Source of the DNA: Bosea sp. AS-1
Lineage (GTDB): Bacteria; Pseudomonadota; Alphaproteobacteria; Rhizobiales; Beijerinckiaceae
Reading direction: 5' to 3'
NCBI RefSeq assembly: GCF_002220095.1
Contig: NZ_CP022372.1
Location: 2,886,501-2,950,500, forward strand
Length of the DNA: 64,000 bases
Positions 9,175 through 19,365 of this stretch are shown here, piece after piece. The notes beneath the pieces are model-generated. The model made no database searches. It had not been told where the DNA came from and saw only the letters and a program-made list of their open reading frames with translations. How positions within the stretch are numbered: the first letter of the stretch is position 1; every line of letters begins with the position of its first letter. Made by a program: the position numbers and the translations under genes.

Positions 9175-9324
9175 GCGTCTCTCCAAACCACGCTTGTTCC
9201 ACCGTCCGCCGCAGGAAGGGTGTATTTTACCTTTTGTTAAGACTCAATGTCGCGGGGTGAGGAGCCCACGGTAAATGGCGGAAATGCTTAATGGAACGGC
9301 GGCTGAGGCGGGATGGCTGGCGGC

Positions 9325-9735
9325 TCAGAGCACCGCGAGCACCACCCCGACCCACATGCACAACAGCACGATGGCGCCGACGCCATAGACCGCGCCGCGC
9401 AACGGCAGTTTGTTCGGACCGATGTGGATCAAGGTGTGCACAATGCGGGAGACGACGAAGATCCAGGCGAGCGCCGTCATGACATAGCCTGTCGCCGCGA
9501 CTTCCATGGCGAGCATGATCAGCGCGAAGAAGATGACAGGCAGTTCGAACTGGTTCGAGAAGTTGGCCGAGGCGAGACGGGCGGCGACGGGGTAGCGCTC
9601 GGTCGAGACCGTAACCTCTTCCGGCCTTACTTCGCCGGAGGCGAAGGCATTCTTCCGGCGAACGGCGAGAATGACGCCGACGATAAAGATCCAGAGGATC
9701 ATCGCGAGCGCCGGATAGATCAGTTTCAGTGTCAT
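9325..9735 (-). CDS. MAPEG-family membrane protein
   Basis: A 136-residue four-helix membrane protein of the MAPEG type (membrane-associated, eicosanoid and glutathione metabolism). Signatures are the first helix LIYPALAMILWIFIVGVILA, the segment ASANFSNQFELPVIFFALIM (the E/N-rich helix 2 motif), and ARIVHTLIHIG-like SRIVHTLIHIGPNKLPLRG in helix 3. Bacterial members have no settled substrate; glutathione transferase or peroxidase activity is possible. It is a single gene between guaB and the DUF2865 gene on the same strand. Confidence 0.85.
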   Translation of the reverse strand: MTLKLIYPALAMILWIFIVGVILAVRRKNAFASGEVRPEEVTVSTERYPVAARLASANFSNQFELPVIFFALIMLAMEVAATGYVMTALAWIFVVSRIVHTLIHIGPNKLPLRGAVYGVGAIVLLCMWVGVVLAVL

Positions 9736-9799
9736 TGCTCGCTCTCAGCCCTCGTTGCAGCCTGGCCCGTGGGCCAGACTGCACAAAGGCGGAGAAGGC

Positions 9800-11473
<1,674 letters not shown>

Positions 11474-11791
11474 TCAGCGGTTCAGGCGGGTGACCGATGG
11501 CGCCTGTGGCGGAACCCAGAAGCAGCCAGCGCCAAAGATCGTGTGGCCGGCGGCGTTGGCCATCTGCTGGCAATCGTTGAGGCGCTGGCAGAATTGGTGC
11601 TGCATCTCGCCCGGGCCGCTGTTCGGGACCGTCTTGAACTGGCAGCCAGGCGGCCAATCGGCCGGATTCGCAGCTGCGGGGGCGGTGGTGGCGACCCCGT
11701 AGCTCAGGCCCACCACAAGGCCCAGAGCAGCCAGGCGGGCACCCGGAGGAATCCGGTGCGTAACCGAGGAAATAGCTGAAATATCGAGCAT
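11474..11791 (-). CDS. Small secreted protein of unknown function
   Basis: A 105-residue protein. A hydrophobic stretch (LAALGLVVGLSYGVATTAPA, about residues 20-39) looks like a signal peptide with a cut near AAAN. The mature part is about 60 residues and contains four cysteines (PGCQFKT, FCQRLNDCQQM, GAGCFWVPP), probably two disulphides. The start is the ATG at 11789-11791 after CGGAGG; the frame is open further upstream but without a ribosome site. I do not recognise a named family. It diverges from the MFS transporter gene. Confidence 0.65.
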   Translation of the reverse strand: MLDISAISSVTHRIPPGARLAALGLVVGLSYGVATTAPAAANPADWPPGCQFKTVPNSGPGEMQHQFCQRLNDCQQMANAAGHTIFGAGCFWVPPQAPSVTRLNR

Positions 11792-12078
11792 GGAATGCCT
11801 CCGAGATGTGACGTCGCGCGCCCCTCGCGAAGGTTCGGCTGTGCCGAACAAAATTGGAAATGGTCCGTGTTTCAGCGCTGTTGCAGGGCAAAAATCGCAT
11901 GGCCGAGTTGTGCACAGTGACGAGCCATAAGTCTGGTGCATGGCGGAAGCGCGCGGGCCGGGGGCAAATCGGCCGCCGGATCGCGATTTCGCCCTCGTCA
12001 CATGCTGCACGTCGCATTAATAGCCAAGCTTATGATTTCAAGCGCGCCTATCTGAACAAGGCGCAGAAGGTCAAAGCC

Positions 12079-13518
12079 TTGCAACGCGCCAAACTGCTCC
12101 CTCTGATCGTCGCCTGCGCGCTGTTCATGGAAAACACCGACTCGACGGTGATCGCCACCTCGCTGCCCATGATCGCGAAGTCGCTCGGAGAAGATCCGAT
12201 CGCGCTGAAGCTGGCCTTGACCTCCTATCTCGTCAGTCTCGCTGTCTTCATCCCGATCTCCGGGTGGATGGCTGACAAATTCGGCGCTCGGAGCGTCTTC
12301 CGCGCCGCGCTTTGCATTTTCATGCTCGGATCGGTGTGTTGTGCGATGTCGAGTTCGCTCGGCGCCTTCGTTGGCGCGCGCTTCTTCCAGGGGATGGGCG
12401 GGGCGATGATGGTGCCGGTCGGGCGCCTCGTCATCCTGCGCAGCGTCAGCAAAGCCGAGATGGTGAGCGCGCTTGCTTATCTCACCGTGCCGGCACTGGT
12501 TGGGCCGGTCGTCGGGCCACCGCTCGGCGGCTTCATCACCACCTATTTCGACTGGCGCTGGATCTTCTTCATCAACATCCCGATCGGTCTCGTCGGCATC
12601 GTGTTGTCGAGCCTCTTCTTCGAGGACATCCGCGAAGAGGACGTGGCGCCGCTCGACCTGCGCGGCTTCATTCTCTCCGCCTTCGGCTTCGCTGCGCTGA
12701 TGCTGGGGCTGGCGGCGGGGGGGCGGCACATGGTCCCTGCCTATGTCTCCTATGGCTGCGTTATAGGCGGCACGCTGGCGCTCCTCGCCTATTGGGTCCA
12801 CGCCAGGCGGGTGCCTTATCCGGTCCTCGACCTCTCCCTCTTCCGCATCCCGACCTTCCGCATCGGTGTGATCGGCGGTTCGATCTTTCGCACCGGCATC
12901 GGCGCGATTCCGTTCCTGCTGCCGCTGATGCTGCAGCTCGGTTTCGGGCTCGACCCACTGCAATCCGGCCTCATCACCTTTGCCTCGGCCGCGGGCGCGA
13001 TGATCATGAAGACGCTGGCGAAGACGATCCTGGCGCAATACGGCTTCCGGCGCGTGCTGACTTTCAATGCGCTGATCGGCGCGGCCTTCCTCTCCGCCTC
13101 CGGCCTGTTCACGCCGACGACGCCGCACGCGATCATCCTGTCGGTGCTGCTGGTCGGCGGCTGCTTCCGCTCGCTGCAGTTCACTGGCATCAACGCGTTG
13201 AGCTATTCCGATGTCTCCAACCGCGAGATGTCGAGCGCGACGAGCCTTTCCAGTGTGGCACAGCAGCTTTCGCTGAGCATGGGCGTCACTATCGGTGCCT
13301 TCGCATTGGAGGCGGCGAATACTCTCAACGGGGGCAGGGCGCTCGCTGCCGGCGATTTCTGGCCGGCCTTCGCGATCGTGGGGCTGATCTCGGCCTCCTC
13401 GGCCTTGTGGATGGCGCAGCTTGCTCCCGATGCGGGTGCCGAAGTCTCGGGCCATTCGCCGGTGAGCAAGCGCAAGATGACCGCCGAGGCGATTGCCGAC
13501 CAGAAGCCGCTGGATTGA
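12079..13518 (+). CDS. MFS transporter, DHA2 (EmrB/QacA, 14-helix) type
   Basis: A drug:proton antiporter-type permease of the major facilitator superfamily. Motif C-like and DHA2 signatures are visible: ENTDSTVIATSLPMIAKSLG at helix 1, GWMADKFGARSVFRAAL (motif A), GPVVGPPLGGFITTYFDWRW (motif C plus the DWRW of the DHA2 group), and FFINIPIGLVGI. About 13-14 hydrophobic segments. The start is uncertain: no ATG precedes helix 1 in a good context, and a TTG at 12079 follows GAAGG by 8 bp, giving 479 residues. Upstream in-frame starts as far back as 11854 are possible. Substrate unknown. Confidence 0.85.
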   Translation: MQRAKLLPLIVACALFMENTDSTVIATSLPMIAKSLGEDPIALKLALTSYLVSLAVFIPISGWMADKFGARSVFRAALCIFMLGSVCCAMSSSLGAFVGARFFQGMGGAMMVPVGRLVILRSVSKAEMVSALAYLTVPALVGPVVGPPLGGFITTYFDWRWIFFINIPIGLVGIVLSSLFFEDIREEDVAPLDLRGFILSAFGFAALMLGLAAGGRHMVPAYVSYGCVIGGTLALLAYWVHARRVPYPVLDLSLFRIPTFRIGVIGGSIFRTGIGAIPFLLPLMLQLGFGLDPLQSGLITFASAAGAMIMKTLAKTILAQYGFRRVLTFNALIGAAFLSASGLFTPTTPHAIILSVLLVGGCFRSLQFTGINALSYSDVSNREMSSATSLSSVAQQLSLSMGVTIGAFALEAANTLNGGRALAAGDFWPAFAIVGLISASSALWMAQLAPDAGAEVSGHSPVSKRKMTAEAIADQKPLD

Positions 13519-13588
13519 GTTTTCGCTTCCCATGACCGAACGGCGCCCGCATGGAGCTTATCCCAGTCGAGGCGGTGGCGGAGGATTG

Positions 13589-13969
13589 ATGCGGAAGGAC
13601 TGGCTTGCTTTGCTCGGCTATTCCGTCCTGATCGCGGCACTGCCGGCGGCCCTGCTGGGGGCGGTCTCGGAAGTCAACGAATACCGGGCAATGGGCATCG
13701 ACGCGCTCGATTGCGACGGACCGCTCGGCGTGCTGCTCTTCGCTATCCCCACCATTCTGATCTACGGGACCGGCGCGATCGTCAATGCGCGCCGGTTTCG
13801 GCGCCGGCGCTCGGCCGTGGCAACCTGTCTCTGCGGTTTGATCTGTGTGCCGCTGGCGATCAACATCTGTGTGGCGTTCCGCGAGAGCGCCCGCCCCGAC
13901 GTTCGGGAGGGGTGCGGTTCCGCCGCTACTCAGACGGGTGCGTCTTCGGCTTCGCGTTTGCGCCTGTAG
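13589..13969 (+). CDS. Small hypothetical membrane protein
   Basis: A 126-residue protein with about three hydrophobic segments (residues 6-24, 46-65 and 82-98: LALLGYSVLIAALPAALLGA; LGVLLFAIPTILIYGTGAIV; TCLCGLICVPLAINICVAF), separated by an arginine-rich loop (NARRFRRRRS). The start is the ATG at 13589 with GGCGGAGG upstream. The last 40 bases overlap the end of rlmE on the other strand, so the exact C-terminus is coded on both strands. No family recognised. It follows the MFS gene by 70 bp and may be co-transcribed with it. Confidence 0.6.
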   Translation: MRKDWLALLGYSVLIAALPAALLGAVSEVNEYRAMGIDALDCDGPLGVLLFAIPTILIYGTGAIVNARRFRRRRSAVATCLCGLICVPLAINICVAFRESARPDVREGCGSAATQTGASSASRLRL

Positions 13970-14664
13970 CCTGTCGCCAGCACATAAAGCTCCGAGGAAT
14001 CGGCCCGGCTGGCTGCCGGCTTGACGTTGCGGACGGTGGTGAAGTCGCGCTTGAGGCCGGCGAGCAGCTCTGCGCTGTCGCCGCCCTGGAACAGCTTGGC
14101 GAGGAAGAACCCGCCTGGCGCCAGCACGTCATGGGCGAATTCGAGGGCGGCCTCGGCCAGAGCGATGATCTTGAGGTGGTCGGTCTTCTTGTGACCAGTG
14201 GTGTTGGCTGCCATGTCGGACATCACGCCATCGGCGCGGCCGCCAAGCCGCTCGGTCAGCAGGGCCGGGGCCTCTTCGGCCATGAAATCCATCTGAATCA
14301 GATCGACATCCGGAATCGGATCGACGGGCAGCAGGTCGATGCCGACGATGTGGCCCTTGCCGCGCTCCAGCCCGATGCGCTTGGCCGCGACCTGACACCA
14401 GCCACCCGGCGCGCAGCCGAGATCGACCAGTCGCTGGCCGGTCTTCAGGAACTTGTAGCGATCGTCCATTTCCTCGAGCTTGAAGGCGGCCCGCGAGCGA
14501 TAGCCAAGTTCCTTCGCCCGCTTCACATAGGGGTCGTTGAGCTGGCGCTCGAGCCAGAGCTGCGAGGAATGCTTGAGCTTTCCGGCCTTCTTCACCTTGA
14601 CGCGTAAGTCGCGCGCGCCCGCCGCCGTTTTGCCGCCGGCTCCTCCCGATCTTCCGCCGCTCAT
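13930..14664 (-). CDS. rlmE: 23S rRNA (uridine-2'-O)-methyltransferase RlmE (FtsJ/RrmJ)
   Basis: A 244-residue SAM-dependent methyltransferase that 2'-O-methylates U2552 of 23S rRNA in the large subunit A-loop. The RrmJ hallmarks are YVKRAKELGYRSRAAFKLEE, the SAM motif LVDLGCAPGGWCQVA, the DLLPVDPIPDVDLIQMDF region and SDMAANTTGHKKTDH. The K-D-K-E tetrad is consistent with these (Lys in FKLEE, Asp in SDMAAN, Lys in FLAKLFQGG). It starts 10 bp after the ppx stop on the same strand, so ppx-rlmE form an operon, a common order in this order of bacteria. Confidence 0.95.
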   Translation of the reverse strand: MSGGRSGGAGGKTAAGARDLRVKVKKAGKLKHSSQLWLERQLNDPYVKRAKELGYRSRAAFKLEEMDDRYKFLKTGQRLVDLGCAPGGWCQVAAKRIGLERGKGHIVGIDLLPVDPIPDVDLIQMDFMAEEAPALLTERLGGRADGVMSDMAANTTGHKKTDHLKIIALAEAALEFAHDVLAPGGFFLAKLFQGGDSAELLAGLKRDFTTVRNVKPAASRADSSELYVLATGYRRKREAEDAPV

Positions 14665-14674
14665 CGCTCCAAAC

Positions 14675-15790
14675 CTATCTGCGCCGCCACCAGGCGCGAT
14701 CCTCGTGCATCATGCGCAGCAGAATGCCTTCGCGCAGGCCACGATCGGCGATCCGCACCCGGTCGCTCGGGAAGGCCCGGCGGATCGCCTCGAAGATCGC
14801 GCAGCCGGCCAGCACGAGGTCAGCGCGTTCACGGCCGATGCAGGCATTCGCCGCCCGGGCGGCATAGTCCATCTCGATCAGGCGGTCGATGACGGTGAGG
14901 ATATCGTCCTGCTGCATCCACAAGCCATCGACCTCGCGCCGATCGTAGCGGGGCAGGCCGAGATGGATGCCGGCAACGGTCGTGACCGTGCCCGAGGTGC
15001 CGAGCAGGTGGAAGCTGCGCGCCTGGCGCGCGCCTGCGGCCTTCTTCACGAAAGGCTCGAGAACCTGTGCGCAGTCCTCGACCATGCGCTCGAACAGTTC
15101 GCGGCTGACCTCGACGCCACCATAGCGCTCGGCCACCGTGACGACGCCGATCGGCAGCGAGGCCCATTCGCGGATGCGGGCAGCGGGATCGCGCGCCTCG
15201 CTGCGGCTGCCGAGCCAGACGATTTCAGTGGAACCGCCACCGATGTCGAAGACGATGACGCCCTCGGCCGCGGGGTCGGCCAGCGCCGCGCAGCCCGAGA
15301 CGGCGAGCGTGGCCTCGGTCCGCTGGTCGATGATCTCCAGCGAAAGCTCGGCCTCGGCCGCGACGCGGCGCACGAAGTCGAGGCCATTGGTAGCGGCACG
15401 ACAGGCCTCGGTGGTCACGAGCCGGGCGCGGGTGACACCGCGATTCGCCATCTTGCCGCGGCAGATCTTCAGCGCCTCGACGGCGCGGTCCATCGCGGCG
15501 TCGCCGAGCCGGCTGCTCGCTGCCAGCCCCTCGCCGAGACGCACGATTCGCGAAAAGGCATCGACGACCCGGAAGCCGTGCTGGGCCGGGCGCGCGATCA
15601 GCAGCCGGCAGTTGTTCGTGCCGAGATCGAGCGCGGCATAGGTCGTCTGCGATCGGTAGACGTGGTGTCCATTATGGGATCTGGGAGCCGAGACAACAGC
15701 GGCGCCGCCGGCCCTGGGCGGATCGGCGCTATGTCTTTGCGATGACGTCGCATAAGTGACGCCGCCGCGCTGTCGGTCCTCGACCGCCAC
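14675..15790 (-). CDS. ppx: Ppx/GppA-family exopolyphosphatase/pppGpp phosphohydrolase
   Basis: A 371-residue ASKHA-fold phosphatase. It has the phosphate-1 loop YAALDLGTNNCRLLIARP, the second loop VIVFDIGGGSTEIVWLGS and the catalytic Glu region (TTEACRAATNG). It is the short Ppx type without the C-terminal HD domain. Members hydrolyse polyphosphate and/or the pppGpp terminal phosphate; which applies here cannot be told. About 50 residues of low-complexity N-terminus precede the core, so a later start such as in HHVYRSQTTYAALD is possible. First gene of the ppx-rlmE operon, divergent from glpK. Confidence 0.88.
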   Translation of the reverse strand: MAVEDRQRGGVTYATSSQRHSADPPRAGGAAVVSAPRSHNGHHVYRSQTTYAALDLGTNNCRLLIARPAQHGFRVVDAFSRIVRLGEGLAASSRLGDAAMDRAVEALKICRGKMANRGVTRARLVTTEACRAATNGLDFVRRVAAEAELSLEIIDQRTEATLAVSGCAALADPAAEGVIVFDIGGGSTEIVWLGSRSEARDPAARIREWASLPIGVVTVAERYGGVEVSRELFERMVEDCAQVLEPFVKKAAGARQARSFHLLGTSGTVTTVAGIHLGLPRYDRREVDGLWMQQDDILTVIDRLIEMDYAARAANACIGRERADLVLAGCAIFEAIRRAFPSDRVRIADRGLREGILLRMMHEDRAWWRRR

Positions 15791-16041
15791 CGTTCAAATC
15801 CCCCGACCTGCCGTACCGACACAGAGCGATCCGGCAAGGGGCCGCGCCAAGCGCAGCCATCTGCTTCGTCAGCAAGCTAACAACAGCGCAAGCCGCATGC
15901 CAAGCGGAACCTTGCCGTCGCGGCAGGTTGCACGGGCCGGGCGCGGAAATCCGGCACACGCCCTTGCGCGGACGCAGTCGCTTCGGCCAGTCTCCGCGCG
16001 CGCCGCCGCAGAGCGCGACAGGATAGGGCAGGAAGCAGATC

Positions 16042-17544
16042 ATGGCCGCCGGACATCTTCTCGCGATCGACCAGGGCACGACTTCCTCGCGCGCGATCGT
16101 GTTCGATTCGTCTCTGGCTCCGGTCGCCAGCGCGCAGAAGGAATTCCCGCAGCATTTTCCTGCTTCCGGTTGGGTCGAGCATGAGCCTGAGGATATCTGG
16201 GAGACCGTCCTGTCCACCGCACGCGAGGCTCTCGCCAAGGCCGGGCTCAGTGCGCAAGACATCGCCGGCATCGGCATCACCAACCAACGCGAGACGACGC
16301 TGATCTGGGACCGCCAGACGGGCAGGGCCATTCATCGCGCCATCGTCTGGCAGGACCGGCGTACGGCGGATGCCTGCGCGAAGCTCGTCGCCGCCGGCCA
16401 TGAGGAACTGGTTACGAGCCGCACTGGCCTGCGCATCGACCCCTATTTCTCCGGCACGAAGATCGCATGGCTGCTCGACAATGTTCCCGGTGCGCGGCGG
16501 CGGGCCGAGGCGGGCGAGCTCGCCTTCGGCACCGTCGACTGCTTCTTGCTCTGGCGGCTGACCGGCGGCGCCGTGCATGCAACCGACGCGACCAACGCGG
16601 CACGCAGCATGCTGTTCGATATCGGCCGCGGCGTCTGGGACAAGGACCTGCTCGCGCTGCTCGACATTCCCGAGGCGATCCTGCCCGAGGTGCGCGATTG
16701 CGCGACGCATTTCGGCGACACCGCACCGGAGCTTTTCGGCGGGCCGATCCCGGTGCGCGGCATCGCCGGCGATCAGCAGGCGGCGACGATCGGCCAGGCC
16801 TGCTTCGACCCCGGTATGGTCAAGTCGACCTACGGAACCGGCTGCTTCGCCCTGCTCAATACCGGCGACAAGCCGGTGCGCTCGAAGAACCGGCTACTCA
16901 GCACGATCGCCTACCAGCTTGGCGGTAAGCGCGCCTATGCGCTGGAGGGCTCGATCTTCATTGCCGGGGCGGCGGTGCAGTGGCTGCGCGACGGGCTCGG
17001 CATCATCGAGAAGGCGAGCGATACCGGCCCGCTCGCGGAGGCGGCCGATCCGGCGCAGGACGTCTATCTGGTGCCCGCTTTCGTCGGGCTGGGCGCTCCG
17101 CATTGGGACGCCCATGCGCGCGGCGCGCTGTTCGGATTGACGCGCGGCACCGGCCCGCGTGAATTCGCCCGCGCCACGCTGGAAAGCGTCTGTTACCAGA
17201 CCCTCGACCTGATCGAGGCCATGCATGCCGACTGGCCCCAGGCCGGGCAGGGTGGTCGTGCGGTGCTGCGGGTCGACGGGGGCATGGTCGCCTCGGACTG
17301 GACGATGCAGCGCCTCGCCGACATCCTCGACCTTCCTGTCGATCGGCCGACGGTCCTGGAGACCACAGCTCTGGGCGCCGCCTATCTCGCCGGGCTCGAC
17401 GCCGGCCTCCTGCCGGAGCCGGACCGCTTCGCCGATCTCTGGCGGCTGGAGCGGCGCTTCCTGCCAGCGATGGCCGCGAGCCAGCGCACACACAAGGTCG
17501 ATGGCTGGCGCGATGCCGTGCGGCGGACGCTGAGCTCGAACTGA
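16042..17544 (+). CDS. glpK: Glycerol kinase
   Basis: A 500-residue FGGY-family kinase that phosphorylates glycerol to sn-glycerol-3-phosphate. Motifs seen are the N-terminal ATP loop [16 protein letters not shown], the substrate region [15 protein letters not shown], the FGGY signature region around [19 protein letters not shown] and the C-terminal [15 protein letters not shown]. Full normal length. Ribosome site GCAGGAAG precedes the ATG. No glpD, glpF or glp regulator is in the window, so it appears to be a lone kinase gene here. Confidence 0.95.
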   Translation: MAAGHLLAIDQGTTSSRAIVFDSSLAPVASAQKEFPQHFPASGWVEHEPEDIWETVLSTAREALAKAGLSAQDIAGIGITNQRETTLIWDRQTGRAIHRAIVWQDRRTADACAKLVAAGHEELVTSRTGLRIDPYFSGTKIAWLLDNVPGARRRAEAGELAFGTVDCFLLWRLTGGAVHATDATNAARSMLFDIGRGVWDKDLLALLDIPEAILPEVRDCATHFGDTAPELFGGPIPVRGIAGDQQAATIGQACFDPGMVKSTYGTGCFALLNTGDKPVRSKNRLLSTIAYQLGGKRAYALEGSIFIAGAAVQWLRDGLGIIEKASDTGPLAEAADPAQDVYLVPAFVGLGAPHWDAHARGALFGLTRGTGPREFARATLESVCYQTLDLIEAMHADWPQAGQGGRAVLRVDGGMVASDWTMQRLADILDLPVDRPTVLETTALGAAYLAGLDAGLLPEPDRFADLWRLERRFLPAMAASQRTHKVDGWRDAVRRTLSSN

Positions 17545-17594
17545 GCCAAAGACGCGGCACTGAATCCAGCCGTTCTCGAAGGAGCCTATCAGGA

Positions 17595-18293
17595 ATGTTG
17601 AAGGGCCATGGCCTGCTCTCGCTCTGGAACGGGGTCGAACCCGGCCGGCTTGGCGAATACAATCTTTGGCATACCCGCGAGCATGTTCCTGAGCGGCTGG
17701 TCATTCCCGGCATGCTGCGTGCGCGCCGTTATCACCGCGGCGAAGGACCGTTACTGGAATTCCTGACGCTCTATGAGCTGGAATCCAACGCCGTGCTGGC
17801 AAGCGCGCCCTATCGCGCGCTGCTGGAAACTCCGACCTCCTGGTCGCGCTCCATGCGGCCGTCCTTCCGGGGCTTCTTCCGCGTCGGCCACCTTGCCGTG
17901 CTCAGTCGAGGCGGCGGCGTCGGCAGCGCTCTAATGGCGACAACCTTCGCGGACGCGTCTGCGCCCGAGCGCGCCTGGGAAGAGATCGTCGAGCGCGTCC
18001 TGCGCGAAACGGCGGCAACCGCGATCCATGTCCTGAAAAAGGATCCCGCTGTCGCCCCGGTGCCATTCTCCGTGCCGCCGGGAGGAGGGGCGTCCTATGC
18101 CGATGGCGGAGCGATCATGGTCGAGTGCTATGACCGGACCCGCCTCGCGAGCGTCGCCGCGGCGCTCGATCCCATGCTCGGTGGGCAAGGGCTGGCGCAG
18201 GGTCGCGCGGGCTGGACGACCTATGACCTGGCCTATCTGCTCGACCGGGACGAGCTTCCCGACGTTGTAACATTGTCCCGCCCCGAGGCCTGA
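17595..18293 (+). CDS. Hypothetical protein, two-repeat dimeric alpha/beta-barrel (EthD-like) candidate
   Basis: A 232-residue protein starting MLKGHGLLSLWNGVEPGRLG after the ribosome site AAGGAG. The first half has the pattern of a ferredoxin-like dimeric alpha/beta barrel (EYNLWHTREHVPERLVIPGM, resembling the H..EH..R pattern of EthD-like or DUF4286-like proteins). The second half repeats the strand-helix pattern. No catalytic residues can be assigned. Its last 61 bases overlap the end of the LysR gene on the other strand. It may belong with the catabolic block that begins at the LysR gene, or with glpK (50 bp upstream). Confidence 0.6.
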   Translation: MLKGHGLLSLWNGVEPGRLGEYNLWHTREHVPERLVIPGMLRARRYHRGEGPLLEFLTLYELESNAVLASAPYRALLETPTSWSRSMRPSFRGFFRVGHLAVLSRGGGVGSALMATTFADASAPERAWEEIVERVLRETAATAIHVLKKDPAVAPVPFSVPPGGGASYADGGAIMVECYDRTRLASVAAALDPMLGGQGLAQGRAGWTTYDLAYLLDRDELPDVVTLSRPEA

Positions 18294-19201
18294 GCGCCTA
18301 TCGCGCCGGCCGCCCCCTTGGGGTGGTTGGCGATCGCATGGAGAAGCATGCGCTGCAGATGCTGCGCCGGGCGCGGCAGCGGCTCGCCGTCTCGCGCGAT
18401 GATCCCCACGGTGCGCCGGATCGAGGGCGCGCTGATCGGTAGGATGAGCAGTTCGGGGCTCGGGGGGATCGCCAGCCGCGGCAGTACCGTGACCGCGATG
18501 CCGTTCGCGACGAAGCAGACCGCCATGTTGACGCGTTGGACCTCGTAGGCCCAGTCCAGCTTTTCGCCGAAAGTGCCCAGACTCTCGCTCAGCATGAAGC
18601 CGTGGCTCGTCGTCGTGGCGACGCGCGCCAGCGGGTAGCCGACGAGATCGGACCAGGTCAGCGCTTCGCGGTCAGCCAGCGGATGGTCGGCCGGAACGGC
18701 GGCGACGAAATCCTCCTCGAACAGCGCGCGGGATTTCTGTGTCCAGAGCTGTGCGCCGAGGATGGTCAGTGCGAACTGCGCCTCGCCGGAAGCGACGCGC
18801 TCGCGCAGCGCGGCGGCCGGCTCGTCGAAGACCGTGACCGAGACCTGCGGATAGCGCTGGCGGAACTCGCGGAGTACATCCGGCAGGAAATGCTCGCCGA
18901 GCGAGCCGAGGCAGCCGACCGAGACCTTCTCCCGCGCCTGCCGCCCCTCGCGCCTCAGGTTCTCGTAGAGGTGGCTGAGGCGCATCAGCGCATCGCGCGC
19001 CTCCGGGAAGAACTCCTGCCCGGCGCGTGTCAGCGACAAGCTGCGCGTGGTGCGCTGGAAGAGCGTGACGCCGACATCTTCCTCGAGCTTGCGGATCCGA
19101 TGGCTCAGCGCCGTCTGCGACAGGCGCATCGCTTCGGCGGCCCGCCGAAAGCTGCCGAATTCGGCGATCTGGATGAAGGCCTCGAGCCCTGCGACGTCCA
19201 C
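18233..19201 (-). CDS. LysR-type transcriptional regulator
   Basis: A 322-residue LysR regulator. The N-terminal winged helix reads LEAFIQIAEFGSFRRAAEAM with recognition helix LSQTALSHRIRKLEEDVGVT; the effector domain runs from about residue 90. The GTG start at 19201 is chosen because AGGAGG sits 7 bp upstream. It diverges from the FAD oxidoreductase/ABC importer operon with paired dyads between them, the classic LysR arrangement, so it probably controls that operon. It is not PcaQ by sequence (PcaQ proteins begin quite differently), so the PcaQ box upstream of pcaD must be read by a protein coded elsewhere. Confidence 0.9.
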   Translation of the reverse strand: MDVAGLEAFIQIAEFGSFRRAAEAMRLSQTALSHRIRKLEEDVGVTLFQRTTRSLSLTRAGQEFFPEARDALMRLSHLYENLRREGRQAREKVSVGCLGSLGEHFLPDVLREFRQRYPQVSVTVFDEPAAALRERVASGEAQFALTILGAQLWTQKSRALFEEDFVAAVPADHPLADREALTWSDLVGYPLARVATTTSHGFMLSESLGTFGEKLDWAYEVQRVNMAVCFVANGIAVTVLPRLAIPPSPELLILPISAPSIRRTVGIIARDGEPLPRPAQHLQRMLLHAIANHPKGAAGAIGAQASGRDNVTTSGSSSRSSR

Positions 19202-19216
19202 CGCATCGCCTCCTAT

Positions 19217-19254
19217 TGAGCAATATAACTCATGAATAGGGCTCTCAAATTCAT
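19217..19254. promoter_or_regulatory. Candidate LysR operator dyads
   Basis: Two dyads fill the divergent intergenic region: TGAG-N8-CTCA (19217-19232) and ATGAAT-N11-ATTCAT (19232-19254). The second has the T-N11-A spacing expected of a LysR box and ends directly at the -35 element of the rightward promoter. Assignment to the adjacent LysR protein is by position. Confidence 0.5.
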
Positions 19255-19284
19255 TTGAACAGCATCTGTCAGCGCGCCTATCCT
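19255..19284 (+). promoter_or_regulatory. Candidate sigma-70 promoter for the FAD oxidoreductase/ABC importer operon
   Basis: TTGAAC (19255-19260) and TATCCT (19279-19284) are separated by 18 bp, close to the sigma-70 consensus. It abuts the candidate LysR dyads and lies about 80 bp before the ATG at 19366. Confidence 0.4.
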
Positions 19285-19365
19285 GACTTTAAGAAGCTGC
19301 TGCCGACCTCTGCCGCTCCCTGAGAGGGCGCAAAGGATCGGCCATGAGGCCTAGGGAAACGCATC

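Noticed and set aside
11998..13533. Long minus-strand open frame opposite the MFS transporter
   Set aside because: Its product is an arginine/histidine/glutamate-rich string without a recognisable domain, lying exactly antisense to fourteen membrane helices of a clear MFS protein.
18233..19201. LysR gene taken as pcaQ
   Set aside because: Its N-terminus does not resemble PcaQ, it diverges from another operon, and the PcaQ box is 5.6 kb away in front of pcaD.
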